Shown here piece by piece: positions 9,278-18,151 of a DNA stretch of 64,000 nt. Where the stretch lies: positions 2,914,001 to 2,978,000 of the forward strand of contig NZ_CP013481.2 of assembly GCF_001465595.2 (NCBI RefSeq), written 5' to 3'. The notes under the pieces were generated by a model. That model was not told the DNA's origin and did no database searches. It saw only the letters and a list, made by a program, of their open reading frames with translations. This DNA is from Pandoraea apista (GTDB lineage: Bacteria > Pseudomonadota > Gammaproteobacteria > Burkholderiales > Burkholderiaceae). The stretch's first letter is position 1. Each line of letters begins with the position of its first letter. The translations under genes and the position numbers were made by a program.

Positions 9278-12200
9278 TTACAGGGCGTCGCGCGCACTGG
9301 GTAACGCCCCCCCGCTCGTGGGCCCCCGCCCGCGTGCCGGGCTCAATGTCGGCGAGGGCGCCACAGAGGTCGCGGCATCGCCCGCCCGGCGGCTGCGCGG
9401 TGCCTGGGTCACGTAGTGGAACCGCAGTTCGGCATCGGGGTAGTGGTACGGAACCATGGCGAGATTGACCGCACAGGAATCGCAGAACGGCATGCGCGAG
9501 CACAGCATGATCGAGCGAATAACGTTCGTCCCGGCAGGGTGCTCCGCATAGATCTGCGCCAGGATCATTCGCTCCGTGTCGAGCGTGCGGGCCTGAGGGC
9601 CCTGCGATGCGGCATTGTAGGTCGGCAGGTCGGCATCGGCGACTACGAACCGCAGGTGCGGCGGTTCGGTGAACGCCGCATTGGCGCCGGTCCGCGGGGA
9701 TTGACTGCGTTGACTGATCACGTTCTCCTGCCGCTGCCGGTAGGCGCGGCCTGCGTCCACCGTGCGCACCGGCATCAGGTTCGTTGACAGCGATCTTTGC
9801 TGAAGCCCCGACAGGCAATAGTAGATCGTACGCGTGCCGTCGACGAGCGTTACTTCCGCGACGGCGATGTTCGCGTTGCCCGAGACCTCGCGCATCTGAT
9901 CGCCGACATCGCGCGCCGCGCGTGCCGAGCCACTGACGAGCCCCTGTAAATCCTCCATGCCGGGAAACAGGTCTTCGAAGATCGACAACACATCGCGAGT
10001 GGTCTGCACGTCGCCGACGAACGGCAACTGCGACCACACGGCCAGCGGTGCCGGGCGCGATACGAAGTCTCTCGAAATCGCATTGACGAATGCGTCGGCC
10101 TGCGCCGGGTAGTGCTGCCAGTGGCTCCATATCCGATTGAACATCGGCATCAATGCCGCATCGACCTCCGGAGGCGGCACGCCCCCGCTCGCCCCCGGCG
10201 ACGCGGGCGGTGTTCTGAACGCCGCCACCCGGTGTTCGATCGCTTGCGTCAGGGTGTGAATCGCCCGCCTCGCTTCGACCACGGATAGGGAAATGTCCTC
10301 AAGCCCTCGCCACACGTCTGCCGGCGACGGCGCGTGCTGCCAGACCTTGAGATACAACTGCAACAGCGTGCGTGCCTCGCCGTAGCAAATCGACGGCAAA
10401 ACGATGGCGTTTTCCGCTGCCGCGCGATGATTCTGCGCGGCGCGATACTCCCGGATATCGCGGTGCTCCGCCAGACGATGGTGCAGTTGCACCGTGTGGG
10501 TGGTTCGCGCGTCAGCGCCGACCGGCAGCGTGAACCGGTAGTAGACGTCGTGCGACAGTTGCACGACGCCGTGCAGGACGTCGTGGCGTCTGTCACGGTA
10601 AGTGCCGAACGGTACTGCGATACGCATGTCGCCGAGCGTCAGTCTCACGCGCCGCCCGCCAATCGGGCCCGCCGTCGTAGCCTGCTCGTAGTAGCTCATC
10701 TCGCCAGACAGGCTGGTGGTGTAGACCGACGCGTCGACAACAGGCGAATGCTCGGACACTCGCGGTATTCCCGCGTCGTCGAAATGACCCAGCCTCCCAA
10801 AGGCGAAGAACGCGAGACTGCCGTCCGGGGTTGAAAACGGGTGCGAATAGATGGCGACACGCAGCCGTACCATTGGCGACGTCTGCATCGCCTGATGCTG
10901 TGTGAGCGTTGCGCCCTGCTCCGTGACCGAGACTTCGCCATCCCGATCGCCGTGGCATTCGAGGCACATGCCGTCAACATCGGCCCCGATGCCACGCGAG
11001 ATCCGGCACAGCGATTCCGGTCCCCACTCGGCGCGCATGTCCTCAAGCGGGCGTAGGTCGGAGGCGTGTTTGCGCGTGTGCGCCACCGACGCACCGTATA
11101 GCTCGCCATCGATGGAAAACACCTTCACACCGTTTTGCGCCCGATCCGGGAGATATTCGACGTAGACATCCGGCGGCAAGGACCAAGTCACGCCTCTTCC
11201 GTGGGCGCCGGAGAACGGTTCGTGCCGGATGAGCGCGGGCACGGACTGCGCATGCGACGGTGCCTCGTGGTGCACTTCTGCGGGGGCATCGGGCCATAGG
11301 TGCAATAACAGCGAGATGGCGTGCTGATGGAGTTTATCGGCTTGCACCACCGCGGCAAGACACTCAAGTCCCGTCAGGGAGAGTCGCGAAGCCAATGCGT
11401 TCACGGCATGCCCGTCGGAGATCGCATCCCGCCGGGAGCGTGGCATGAGCGACGCACCCGACTCCTCGCGACGATCCCGAGGCGCGTGTTTCATCACGGT
11501 CTCGATCAGTAGTTCGGCCACTTCCTCCATGTCAGGCGAGTCGAGTATCGACGATTCGGGAGACGGCCAGCCGGGGGCGATTGATGCGCCGGCGCGTTTG
11601 AGCGTGAAGCGGATCTCATCGTTCTCGCCGATACGCGACTCGATCGACGCCCAACGTTCGCCCCAGAACACCGGACCATATGTCTCGGCGAAGCACCGAT
11701 CCTTGAGCGGGCTTCGCTTACCGCCGCATACCACGGGTGTGATGAGCGCTGGCGCCTCGAAGGCTAACGAGAGCGCGAATTCGCTCCATTCGCCGTCCTC
11801 ATTACGCAGATGAAGCGAGACGGCGTGCGAAGCGTCATAAGCCATACGTCTCGGCGGCGAACCCTCCCGTGACGCGCGTTCGACGACCAACAACGTACGG
11901 CTTGGGACCAGTATTTCGGCCCCGGCAAAGGCGGCCCGCGTGTCTTCGTCCGAAGTCGCGACGGCTTCCCGAATCATGCTGACGACGGCGGACCGGATAT
12001 CGCTACGATAGGAGATCAGTCCCGCTCGCAAGCCTTCATTGCCGTACGCCGAGACCGCCACCGCGCCGACCGCTTGCGCCGGATTGACGGGCAGGCACTG
12101 TGCCATTACGCCTTCGCCATTGGCGTGAGTCGGCCACACCCCGAGCAGTCCGTACAAGCCGGAAAGCAGTTCCGAATGCGATAACCCGGCAGGCGCCGCC

Positions 12201-12598
12201 ACGGCAGGCATCTCCGTAGTTTCCCGTCGGTGACCGATCGGGCGCAGTGCATGGGTAGCCGTACCGGAGGCACGGGATACACCGGGCACGGCGGCGGCAC
12301 TCGCGACCCCCGCCGCGCAAACCACCGTCAGCAGGCCCAGCGCAAATGCGGCCCGGCTGCCTTCGCGAGGGGCCGTATTGCCGGAGTCACGAACGGACCC
12401 GGCGGCCGGCGTTTCCCGCGGGGTCGTACCGCGGCGCATGCGCGAATGGCTAACGTGACGAAGTTCGCGTGGCGGCGTCGACATGCCGGCACGCCAGTCC
12501 TCGACAAATGACGGATGCATACTGCTCCGTCTTGCCTGGCGCGCGTGTGCGACATAGCGATGCGTGTGGGGTGGCATTGCGTGGTGCAATCGTGTCAT
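9278..12598 (-). CDS. Large putative toxin with C-terminal BURPS668_1122-type deaminase-like domain
   Basis: A 1106-residue protein that I do not recognise over its first 900 residues. A basic, His/Arg-rich N-terminus is followed by one hydrophobic segment at about 83-104, which could be a membrane anchor or late signal sequence. The middle is mixed alpha/beta. From about 905 it matches my memory of the Toxin-deaminase family (BURPS668_1122 type). Strand NANIAVAEVTLV comes first, then DTERMILAQI with Glu1009 as candidate proton shuttle. CSRMPFCDSC follows, with Cys1039 and Cys1042 as zinc ligands. YPDAELRFHYVT is next, then a 41-residue Ser/Pro/Arg tail. Such domains deaminate nucleic-acid bases in polymorphic toxins. 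The start at 12598 has AAGGGAG 9-10 nt upstream; the open frame continues to 12901 but looks non-coding there. No immunity gene is recognisable next to it. Toxin function is inferred. Confidence 0.65.
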   Translation of the reverse strand: MTRLHHAMPPHTHRYVAHARQARRSSMHPSFVEDWRAGMSTPPRELRHVSHSRMRRGTTPRETPAAGSVRDSGNTAPREGSRAAFALGLLTVVCAAGVASAAAVPGVSRASGTATHALRPIGHRRETTEMPAVAAPAGLSHSELLSGLYGLLGVWPTHANGEGVMAQCLPVNPAQAVGAVAVSAYGNEGLRAGLISYRSDIRSAVVSMIREAVATSDEDTRAAFAGAEILVPSRTLLVVERASREGSPPRRMAYDASHAVSLHLRNEDGEWSEFALSLAFEAPALITPVVCGGKRSPLKDRCFAETYGPVFWGERWASIESRIGENDEIRFTLKRAGASIAPGWPSPESSILDSPDMEEVAELLIETVMKHAPRDRREESGASLMPRSRRDAISDGHAVNALASRLSLTGLECLAAVVQADKLHQHAISLLLHLWPDAPAEVHHEAPSHAQSVPALIRHEPFSGAHGRGVTWSLPPDVYVEYLPDRAQNGVKVFSIDGELYGASVAHTRKHASDLRPLEDMRAEWGPESLCRISRGIGADVDGMCLECHGDRDGEVSVTEQGATLTQHQAMQTSPMVRLRVAIYSHPFSTPDGSLAFFAFGRLGHFDDAGIPRVSEHSPVVDASVYTTSLSGEMSYYEQATTAGPIGGRRVRLTLGDMRIAVPFGTYRDRRHDVLHGVVQLSHDVYYRFTLPVGADARTTHTVQLHHRLAEHRDIREYRAAQNHRAAAENAIVLPSICYGEARTLLQLYLKVWQHAPSPADVWRGLEDISLSVVEARRAIHTLTQAIEHRVAAFRTPPASPGASGGVPPPEVDAALMPMFNRIWSHWQHYPAQADAFVNAISRDFVSRPAPLAVWSQLPFVGDVQTTRDVLSIFEDLFPGMEDLQGLVSGSARAARDVGDQMREVSGNANIAVAEVTLVDGTRTIYYCLSGLQQRSLSTNLMPVRTVDAGRAYRQRQENVISQRSQSPRTGANAAFTEPPHLRFVVADADLPTYNAASQGPQARTLDTERMILAQIYAEHPAGTNVIRSIMLCSRMPFCDSCAVNLAMVPYHYPDAELRFHYVTQAPRSRRAGDAATSVAPSPTLSPARGRGPTSGGALPSARDAL

Positions 12599-12988
12599 TC
12601 GACGTGACTCCCTTAGGTCCTGCCACGGCGTACCTTCGCGCCCTCGGAAAGCACGGTATCCGCGACAAAAAGGGCACACCCTATCGTGGTGCGGGACGGC
12701 ACGATTGCAGAAACGGACCGCCAACTGTGGCAGTTTTCCCTTAGGTATCCGATGCTGTCTTACTTTTTGGAGATTTGGGAACCCGACGAATGCCATCCGC
12801 CTCAATCCGGACGACCGATGGGAAAATGTGGGCGAACGAAACACGGCCCCCTCGCGAACGGGTATCGCGTAAGCTGGAGGGCATCGGCGGCGCGGCGTCA
12901 CGCTCGCGTCACCGCCTTGAGGCTATGCTTGGGGACTTCCATCCCCCGCTCACTTGCCTTGAATCCCTTGAAAACCGATAGCGACGCC
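12599..12988. promoter_or_regulatory. Divergent intergenic region, deaminase-tailed protein / chrA
   Basis: 390 bp between two divergent starts. Open frames cross it on both strands but have atypical composition and no ribosome binding sites. The only clear site is the AAGGGAG Shine-Dalgarno for the minus-strand gene at about 12608-12614. No operator was identified. Confidence 0.5.
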
Positions 12989-14203
12989 ATGGCCGCGATT
13001 GCCCGCCCGAATCTGAGAAACGCACTCGAAGTCTTGCGCGCGTTTCTCGTGCTGGGTCTGACCAGCTTCGGCGGGCCAGTGGCACACATCGGCTACTTTC
13101 GCCGGGAATTCGTGGAACGCCGTCGCTGGCTGGACGACGCGAGCTTTGGGGATCTGGTGGGGTTATGCCAATTCCTCCCCGGACCGGCGAGCAGTCAGGT
13201 GGGCTTCTCCATCGGATTGCTTCGCGCAGGCTGGCTGGGCGGCATCGCTGCGTGGTGCGGGTTCACGCTGCCTTCCGTCCTGCTGCTGCTCGTGTTTGCC
13301 GTCCTGGCGCCGCATCTCGGCGGCCCGATCGGCGACGGCGTACTGCACGGACTCAAGCTGATGGCGGTGGCGGTCGTGGCGCAGGCCGTCTGGGACATGG
13401 CGAGGCGGCTATGCCCGGACACGCGTCGTGCCGGCATCGCCTTGATGGCCATCGCCATTCTCGCAATGACGACAACCCGCTTTGCCCAACTCATCGTGAT
13501 CGCGGTGGGTGCGGGGCTTGGCTATGCAATGTTGCGCACGGCCGCCCCGCTGTCGGCGTCCCCTTCACCGCCTAGGCTTCGATTCCGGCTCTCCCGGAGG
13601 TCGGGTGCGGTCGCACTCGTACTCTTCGTCGCGTTGCTGGCCGGACTGCCTGTCCTGTATCAAGTCACTGGCGAGCGGTCCGTGGCGGTGTTCGACGGCT
13701 TCTACCGTGCCGGCGCGCTGGTATTTGGAGGGGGGCACGTGGTGTTGCCGCTGTTGCAGACGCAGACCGTTGCCACGGGGTGGGTATCGGCGAACGACTT
13801 TCTGGCCGGCTATGGCGCCGCGCAGGCGGTGCCCGGCCCGCTGTTCACCTTCGCCACGTTTCTCGGTTGGCTCGCGGGAGGCCCCGTGCATCCATGGCTC
13901 GGTGCGACACTGGCAACGTTGGGAATATTCTTGCCGGGATTGCTCCTCGTCATCGCTGCGCTGCCGCATTGGCAGGCGCTGCGAGAGCGGGCCACGACAG
14001 CCGCCATGCTGGCCGGGGTCAATGCGGCGGTGGTTGGTATTCTGGCGTCGGCGCTGTACTCGCCTGTCTGGACCAGCGCCGTACACAGTCCTGCCGACTT
14101 TGCAATTGCCGCCGTTGCCTTCGTCCTGCTGACTCGCTGGAAAACCCCGCCGCTTGCCGTAGTCGCGATGTGCGCGATTGCCGGTGCGGCGGGGCTTGCC
14201 TGA
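12989..14203 (+). CDS. chrA: Chromate transporter, two-domain CHR family
   Basis: Inner-membrane efflux protein of 404 residues. Both CHR half-domains are visible. The first opens FLVLGLTSFGGPVAHIGYFRRE with LCQFLPGPASSQVGF. The second has GALVFGGGHVVLPLL and GYGAAQAVPGPLFTFATFLGW. The repeated FGG(P/G)H and PGP signatures are the hallmarks of this family, which exports chromate (or sulfate) using the membrane potential. The ATG at 12989 places the first helix about 15 residues in, as usual. No chrB regulator is adjacent, so chromate resistance is a family expectation rather than shown. It is convergent with the penicillin acylase gene, only 13 bp apart. Confidence 0.9.
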   Translation: MAAIARPNLRNALEVLRAFLVLGLTSFGGPVAHIGYFRREFVERRRWLDDASFGDLVGLCQFLPGPASSQVGFSIGLLRAGWLGGIAAWCGFTLPSVLLLLVFAVLAPHLGGPIGDGVLHGLKLMAVAVVAQAVWDMARRLCPDTRRAGIALMAIAILAMTTTRFAQLIVIAVGAGLGYAMLRTAAPLSASPSPPRLRFRLSRRSGAVALVLFVALLAGLPVLYQVTGERSVAVFDGFYRAGALVFGGGHVVLPLLQTQTVATGWVSANDFLAGYGAAQAVPGPLFTFATFLGWLAGGPVHPWLGATLATLGIFLPGLLLVIAALPHWQALRERATTAAMLAGVNAAVVGILASALYSPVWTSAVHSPADFAIAAVAFVLLTRWKTPPLAVVAMCAIAGAAGLA

Positions 14204-14216
14204 TGGGCCGTACCCC

Positions 14217-16913
14217 TTACTGGGCGTTCGACTCTCGCTCGATACGCAGGCGTTCCACCGATTTCGCCATGCGATTCACGTCGGCCGCGTCGTGCCACAG
14301 CGGCTTACGCCCGAACGACGTGTACATCTCCAACTGATCGGCATAGTGCGGCGAGCGCGTGCCATCAGGCGCGATGAATCCGCTCTGGCCCGGCGCCACC
14401 ACATCGTACGCGACGACCTTCGCTGCATTGCCCTTGGGACCGAAAACAATCAGGTCGTTCTCCGTCCCCCGGTTCATATAGACGGGCGTGCGCGCCGCTT
14501 CTGCGGCGTTCGCCTGAGGCACACCGAAGAAGTTGTTTGCGCGGAACGTCAGCGGTACGGTCGGTGCGCGCCACGCCGTCATGTCCGGGCCGAGCTTCGT
14601 CTTGAGCGAGGCGATGGCGTCGTCCAGTGCGGCGAGAATCACATCGTCCTGACGTTTGCCCTCGAAGATATCGAACGTTTGCGGCACACCTGCCTTGTCG
14701 CCGCGCAACGCTTCATAGAGCACCTTGCTGCCATTGCCGATATTGATCGACCCGGTCGGGCCGTCCTGGGGGGCGGCGTAGCCACTTGCCAGGAACCACT
14801 TATCGTACGGCGCAGGCACCACCTGCCCCAGCGTGCGCTTGAGCATGGCGCTCAGCCATGCGTCCATGACAGCCGGGCCCGCCGTGTCGTAGTGGCCCGT
14901 GTGCTGCGGATCGCGGCTCAAGCCGTTCCATGCGGCCAGTTGCATGGCGAGTTGGCGTCGGGCATCGGTTGCGGGGAGGGTCGCCGTGGCGCGTTCGATG
15001 AACGGCACGAAGTGGCGGCGATTGACGTCCACAGCGCTGGTGTCCTTCAGGATCTGCCACATATCGTCGACGCTCAGCTTGTCGTGGGCTTCGATACGCT
15101 GGTCGATTTCGACAACGCGGTCGGCGCCACCCCACAGGAACGCAAACAGGTCGCTGGCGGGATAGCCCTTCTGCGGCGAATTATTCCAGTTTGCGATCCA
15201 GCCCTGCTTCGGGTTGTAGACCTTCGGGTTGGTCGAGAACGGCAACAGTCCCTTCCAGTCCCACTCTCCGGTGCCGGGCACGGGCAGTCGCGGGTCGTGT
15301 CCCGGCTGGCGCGAAGGATAGGCGCCTGTGTGGACATAGCCGATATTGCCCGCCACGTCCGCGTAGTACCAGTTGATGGTGAGTGCGTGACGCGCCGCCT
15401 GCGCCGTCCAGGACTTCCAGTCCTGGGCTTGCGCCTGATGGGTCCAGGCCAGCAGCGACTGCACTTCGAGGCCGTCCCATGCGCGAGCCTTGGCGTAGGC
15501 AATGGGCTGTTTCGCGTCGCGTTGCATCACAATGCCGTGCACCGTGCGATAGACCTCTTGCACCACCGGCTCCCCGCCTTTCACCTTGATGATCTCTACC
15601 CGCTTCTCCATCTCGTGCCATTGGCCTTTGTGGAAATAGCGATTCGGGTTAGCCGGGTCGAGCTTTTCCGCGTAGATGTCGATATCGTCGCCAAAGCCGG
15701 CCGTCGAGCCCCAGGAGATCTTGCCGTTGTGGCCGAAGAGAATGCACGGATAGCCGAAGGGCGTGTTGCCGACGAGGTCGAAACCCGCGCCATGCAGTCC
15801 GATGCCATACGTATAGGCGGGGGCGAACCAGCCGAATTGCGGGCCATTAAGCATGATGGCGCGGGCGTCACGGGCCTTGTTCTTGCCGACGATCCACATA
15901 TTGCTGGTGGTAGGGAAACCTGCGAGGCCCGGCTGCCCCGAAGCGGCGAATTGTGCAAGCATCGTGGCAGCGTTCGTCTCGGGGTCCTGATGCAGCAAGC
16001 CACCGTCGCTGCCACGGGCAAGGCGGGCGAACATCGGTGCGGGGCCGTCGTAGCGGGCAAGCGGCTGCATCGGCGCGCCGGCGTCGGGGCCGACCTTGAC
16101 CGGGTAGACACCTTCCGAAGCCGGGACCGTCGAGGGGGCATCCGGATTGGCGATCCACTTCAGTTCGTTGAACAGCGCCATGCCCTTCTGTGCGCCGTAC
16201 TTGTCCTTAAGCGCCGTTACCAGTGCCAGATTGTCAATTTCGCTGGTGGCGTCCGAGAAGCGGTTCGCCATCGTGCCGACGAAGACCATTGCCACGTCGA
16301 AGGCGTCCCAATTCGTGGGTTGAAAGCCGAAGTCATTGAATTGCTTCGGCATGCGTTTATCGGGTTGCGCGCGAATCTGCGCAATCCAGGCGTTCATGCC
16401 GGCGGCGTAGCCGTCGAGAATATCGCGCTCGCGCTGCGGCAGATCGGCCAGTTGACGACGAATCGAGGCTGGCCAGTAATTGCCGCGAATCGACTTATCG
16501 AAGTCCACGAACTTCTCGCCCAATACCTCAGCCACCGTGCCTTGAGTGCTGCGGCGTGCCATCTCCATCTGGAACAGCCGATCCTGCGCAATCGCATAGC
16601 CATAGCCGTAAAACAAGGCGTACGTCGTCGAAGCATAGATGTGGGGCACACCGAACTCGTCGCGCTTGATCGTCACGTCGACATGTCCGGGCACGGTGCC
16701 CTCCTGCAACGCCGTCGCGGTGTCGTGCGAGACCTTGCTCTCAGCGGTCGCGGCCGAGGCCACCGCCGGCACCACAACCACGAGGCTCAGCAGCGAAGCC
16801 GCAATGCCGGCGAACAGACGTCGCCGACCGGGCGCGCCATAGCGGTTCCATGGTTGCGCCGACGTTACAGCCACCGCACCAGGCACACGAGGCGAACGAG
16901 AAATCAAAGTCAT
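14217..16913 (-). CDS. pac: Penicillin G acylase (Ntn-hydrolase)
   Basis: A 898-residue precursor that, from memory, follows the E. coli penicillin G acylase sequence closely along its whole length. Residues about 30-54 form a signal peptide ([13 protein letters not shown] through VASA), so it acts in the periplasm. The alpha-chain region is followed by a linker. Autocatalytic cleavage is expected before Ser337 in [13 protein letters not shown], making Ser the N-terminal nucleophile of the beta chain. [20 protein letters not shown] and the oxyanion-hole Asn region ANWNNSPQK are present. Known activity of the family: hydrolysis of phenylacetyl amides such as benzylpenicillin. Start at 16913 is supported by GGAG 6 nt upstream; an ATG at 16961 is less likely. 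A TetR-type palindrome lies 55 bp upstream. Confidence 0.92.
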   Translation of the reverse strand: MTLISRSPRVPGAVAVTSAQPWNRYGAPGRRRLFAGIAASLLSLVVVVPAVASAATAESKVSHDTATALQEGTVPGHVDVTIKRDEFGVPHIYASTTYALFYGYGYAIAQDRLFQMEMARRSTQGTVAEVLGEKFVDFDKSIRGNYWPASIRRQLADLPQRERDILDGYAAGMNAWIAQIRAQPDKRMPKQFNDFGFQPTNWDAFDVAMVFVGTMANRFSDATSEIDNLALVTALKDKYGAQKGMALFNELKWIANPDAPSTVPASEGVYPVKVGPDAGAPMQPLARYDGPAPMFARLARGSDGGLLHQDPETNAATMLAQFAASGQPGLAGFPTTSNMWIVGKNKARDARAIMLNGPQFGWFAPAYTYGIGLHGAGFDLVGNTPFGYPCILFGHNGKISWGSTAGFGDDIDIYAEKLDPANPNRYFHKGQWHEMEKRVEIIKVKGGEPVVQEVYRTVHGIVMQRDAKQPIAYAKARAWDGLEVQSLLAWTHQAQAQDWKSWTAQAARHALTINWYYADVAGNIGYVHTGAYPSRQPGHDPRLPVPGTGEWDWKGLLPFSTNPKVYNPKQGWIANWNNSPQKGYPASDLFAFLWGGADRVVEIDQRIEAHDKLSVDDMWQILKDTSAVDVNRRHFVPFIERATATLPATDARRQLAMQLAAWNGLSRDPQHTGHYDTAGPAVMDAWLSAMLKRTLGQVVPAPYDKWFLASGYAAPQDGPTGSINIGNGSKVLYEALRGDKAGVPQTFDIFEGKRQDDVILAALDDAIASLKTKLGPDMTAWRAPTVPLTFRANNFFGVPQANAAEAARTPVYMNRGTENDLIVFGPKGNAAKVVAYDVVAPGQSGFIAPDGTRSPHYADQLEMYTSFGRKPLWHDAADVNRMAKSVERLRIERESNAQ

Positions 16914-16967
16914 CAATGTCTCCGTATTTTTTATGAGAGGAAGCGTAGTGAAGCCTAACATGACAAA

Positions 16968-16983
16968 AACCGACCGGTCGGTT
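16968..16983. promoter_or_regulatory. Perfect 16-bp palindrome, TetR-type operator candidate
   Basis: AACCGACCGGTCGGTT is a perfect palindrome 55-70 bp upstream of the penicillin acylase start. The core ACCGACCGGTCGGT is typical of operators bound by TetR-family repressors. No TetR gene lies in the window. Confidence 0.7.
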
Positions 16984-17014
16984 AATTAATTCGACAGCCG
17001 TTGATATGTTAAGT

Positions 17015-17030
17015 AACGTCGAACGACGTT
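17015..17030. promoter_or_regulatory. Inverted repeat before the MerR-ATPase gene
   Basis: Arms AACGTCG and CGACGTT with a 2-bp spacer, 61-76 bp upstream of the MerR-family start. The right arm overlaps a possible -35 (TTGACC, 17029-17034). It may be the MerR protein's own operator. Confidence 0.5.
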
Positions 17031-17091
17031 GACCTGTCCCTTGGGGCCGGCCTGAGCATGGCGTCAACCGGTCAACACTACGAGGTGAACG

Positions 17092-18117
17092 ATGAAGGAT
17101 TCCGCGATCCGCCTGAACGCATCGGAGGCAGCCCGACGGCTTGGCGTCTCCAACAAAGCGCTGCGGCTTTACGAACAACACGGCCTGGTTTCACCCGCCA
17201 GAACCACGGCGGGCTACCGCGTGTATGGACCGGCCGAAATGGCGCGGGCGTCCGAAGTGGTTGCGCTGCGCGCCCTGGGGTTGAGCCTTGCGCAAGTCCG
17301 GGGCGTATTGAGCGGTGGCGAACCGCGGGCCCTGGCGAGCGCGTTGGCCGTGCATGAACGCGTGCTTGACGACGAGATTCGCGATCGGCTGAGGCGGCTG
17401 GAGAGCGTAAGAAGCTTGCGAGCTGGGCTCGCGGCTGGCCGAATGCCTGCCGAAGGGGAATTGCCGGGCCTCATTGAACGGTCCGCGCCGAGTGTCGCCT
17501 TCGATTTGCCGTGGCCGTGGGGTGGCGAGCGATTCGAGATGCGTGACATTCGGCCGTTGAACTACATCATCGGGTCACTTGGGAGCGGCAAAACGCGGTT
17601 GGCCATACGGCTCGCGCAGGCTTTGCCAGGTGGCACATTTCTTGGTCTTGATCGACTGGAAGCCGGTCGTTCAACCGCCCTCCTCGCCCTTGAACGGGAC
17701 GATGCGTTGCGCGCGCGGGTCGAACATGCGACGACGTGGTTGCGAGACGAGGGGGCGAGCGAATCCGAGGCGTTGACCGTGCTGCTCGTTGCGCTGGAAT
17801 CGGAGTGCACCGGGGCCTTGGTCATCGACATGATCGAACAGGGACTTGCACAAAACACGCAGGAAGCCCTGAGTCGCTACTTGCGCAGGGAGGCAAAAAC
17901 GCGGGGGCGGCTGCGTTTCGTCATGACACGTTCGTCGGCCATTCTCGACCTGACGGCGGTGGGTCCTGACGAGGCCATTATGTTGTGCCCGGCCAACCAC
18001 AGTCCGCCCGTACGGGTGGCCCCCTACCCTGGCGCGCCCGGTTTCGAGGCCGTGGCGACGTGTCTCGCGTCGCCCGAAGTGCGATCGAGAATCGCAATGC
18101 CGCCGCAGACTGCGTGA
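17092..18117 (+). CDS. MerR-family regulator fused to a P-loop ATPase domain
   Basis: A 341-residue protein. Residues 7-75 are a MerR DNA-binding domain (ASEAARRLGVSNKALRLYEQ, wing GYRVYGPAEMARA), followed by a dimerisation helix to about 115. From about 150 it changes to a nucleotide-binding domain: Walker A GSLGSGKT at 161-168, a Walker B-like ALVIDMIE at 242-249, and a later VMTRS strand. No ABC signature LSGGQ is present; ASESEALTVLL occupies roughly that place. MerR proteins normally end in a small ligand-binding domain, so this architecture is unusual. GAGGTG precedes the ATG. It is divergent from penicillin acylase. Inferred: an ATP-responsive transcription factor whose target could be itself or the acylase. 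Confidence 0.78.
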   Translation: MKDSAIRLNASEAARRLGVSNKALRLYEQHGLVSPARTTAGYRVYGPAEMARASEVVALRALGLSLAQVRGVLSGGEPRALASALAVHERVLDDEIRDRLRRLESVRSLRAGLAAGRMPAEGELPGLIERSAPSVAFDLPWPWGGERFEMRDIRPLNYIIGSLGSGKTRLAIRLAQALPGGTFLGLDRLEAGRSTALLALERDDALRARVEHATTWLRDEGASESEALTVLLVALESECTGALVIDMIEQGLAQNTQEALSRYLRREAKTRGRLRFVMTRSSAILDLTAVGPDEAIMLCPANHSPPVRVAPYPGAPGFEAVATCLASPEVRSRIAMPPQTA

Positions 18118-18138
18118 GCAGTACGGCATTGCGGCGGC
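18099..18138. terminator. Nested hairpin at the convergent 3' ends
   Basis: An outer stem GCCGCCGCA / TGCGGCGGC encloses an inner stem ACTGC-GTGA-GCAGT. The structure spans the stop codon of the MerR-ATPase gene and reaches to 14 bp short of the serine acetyltransferase stop. Likely a bidirectional terminator; no T-run. Confidence 0.45.
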
Positions 18139-18151
18139 GTGGCGTGACGGA

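Noticed and set aside
10952..10966. CxxCH motif (CLECH, residues 545-549 of the large deaminase-tailed protein), suggestive of c-type haem attachment
   Set aside because: A single CxxCH in a large non-cytochrome protein; no other cytochrome features, so probably chance.
14178..16958. A 926-codon open frame on the + strand, antisense to penicillin acylase
   Set aside because: The composition is His/Arg/Val-rich with no domain; it is the shadow of the strongly supported acylase frame in GC-rich DNA.
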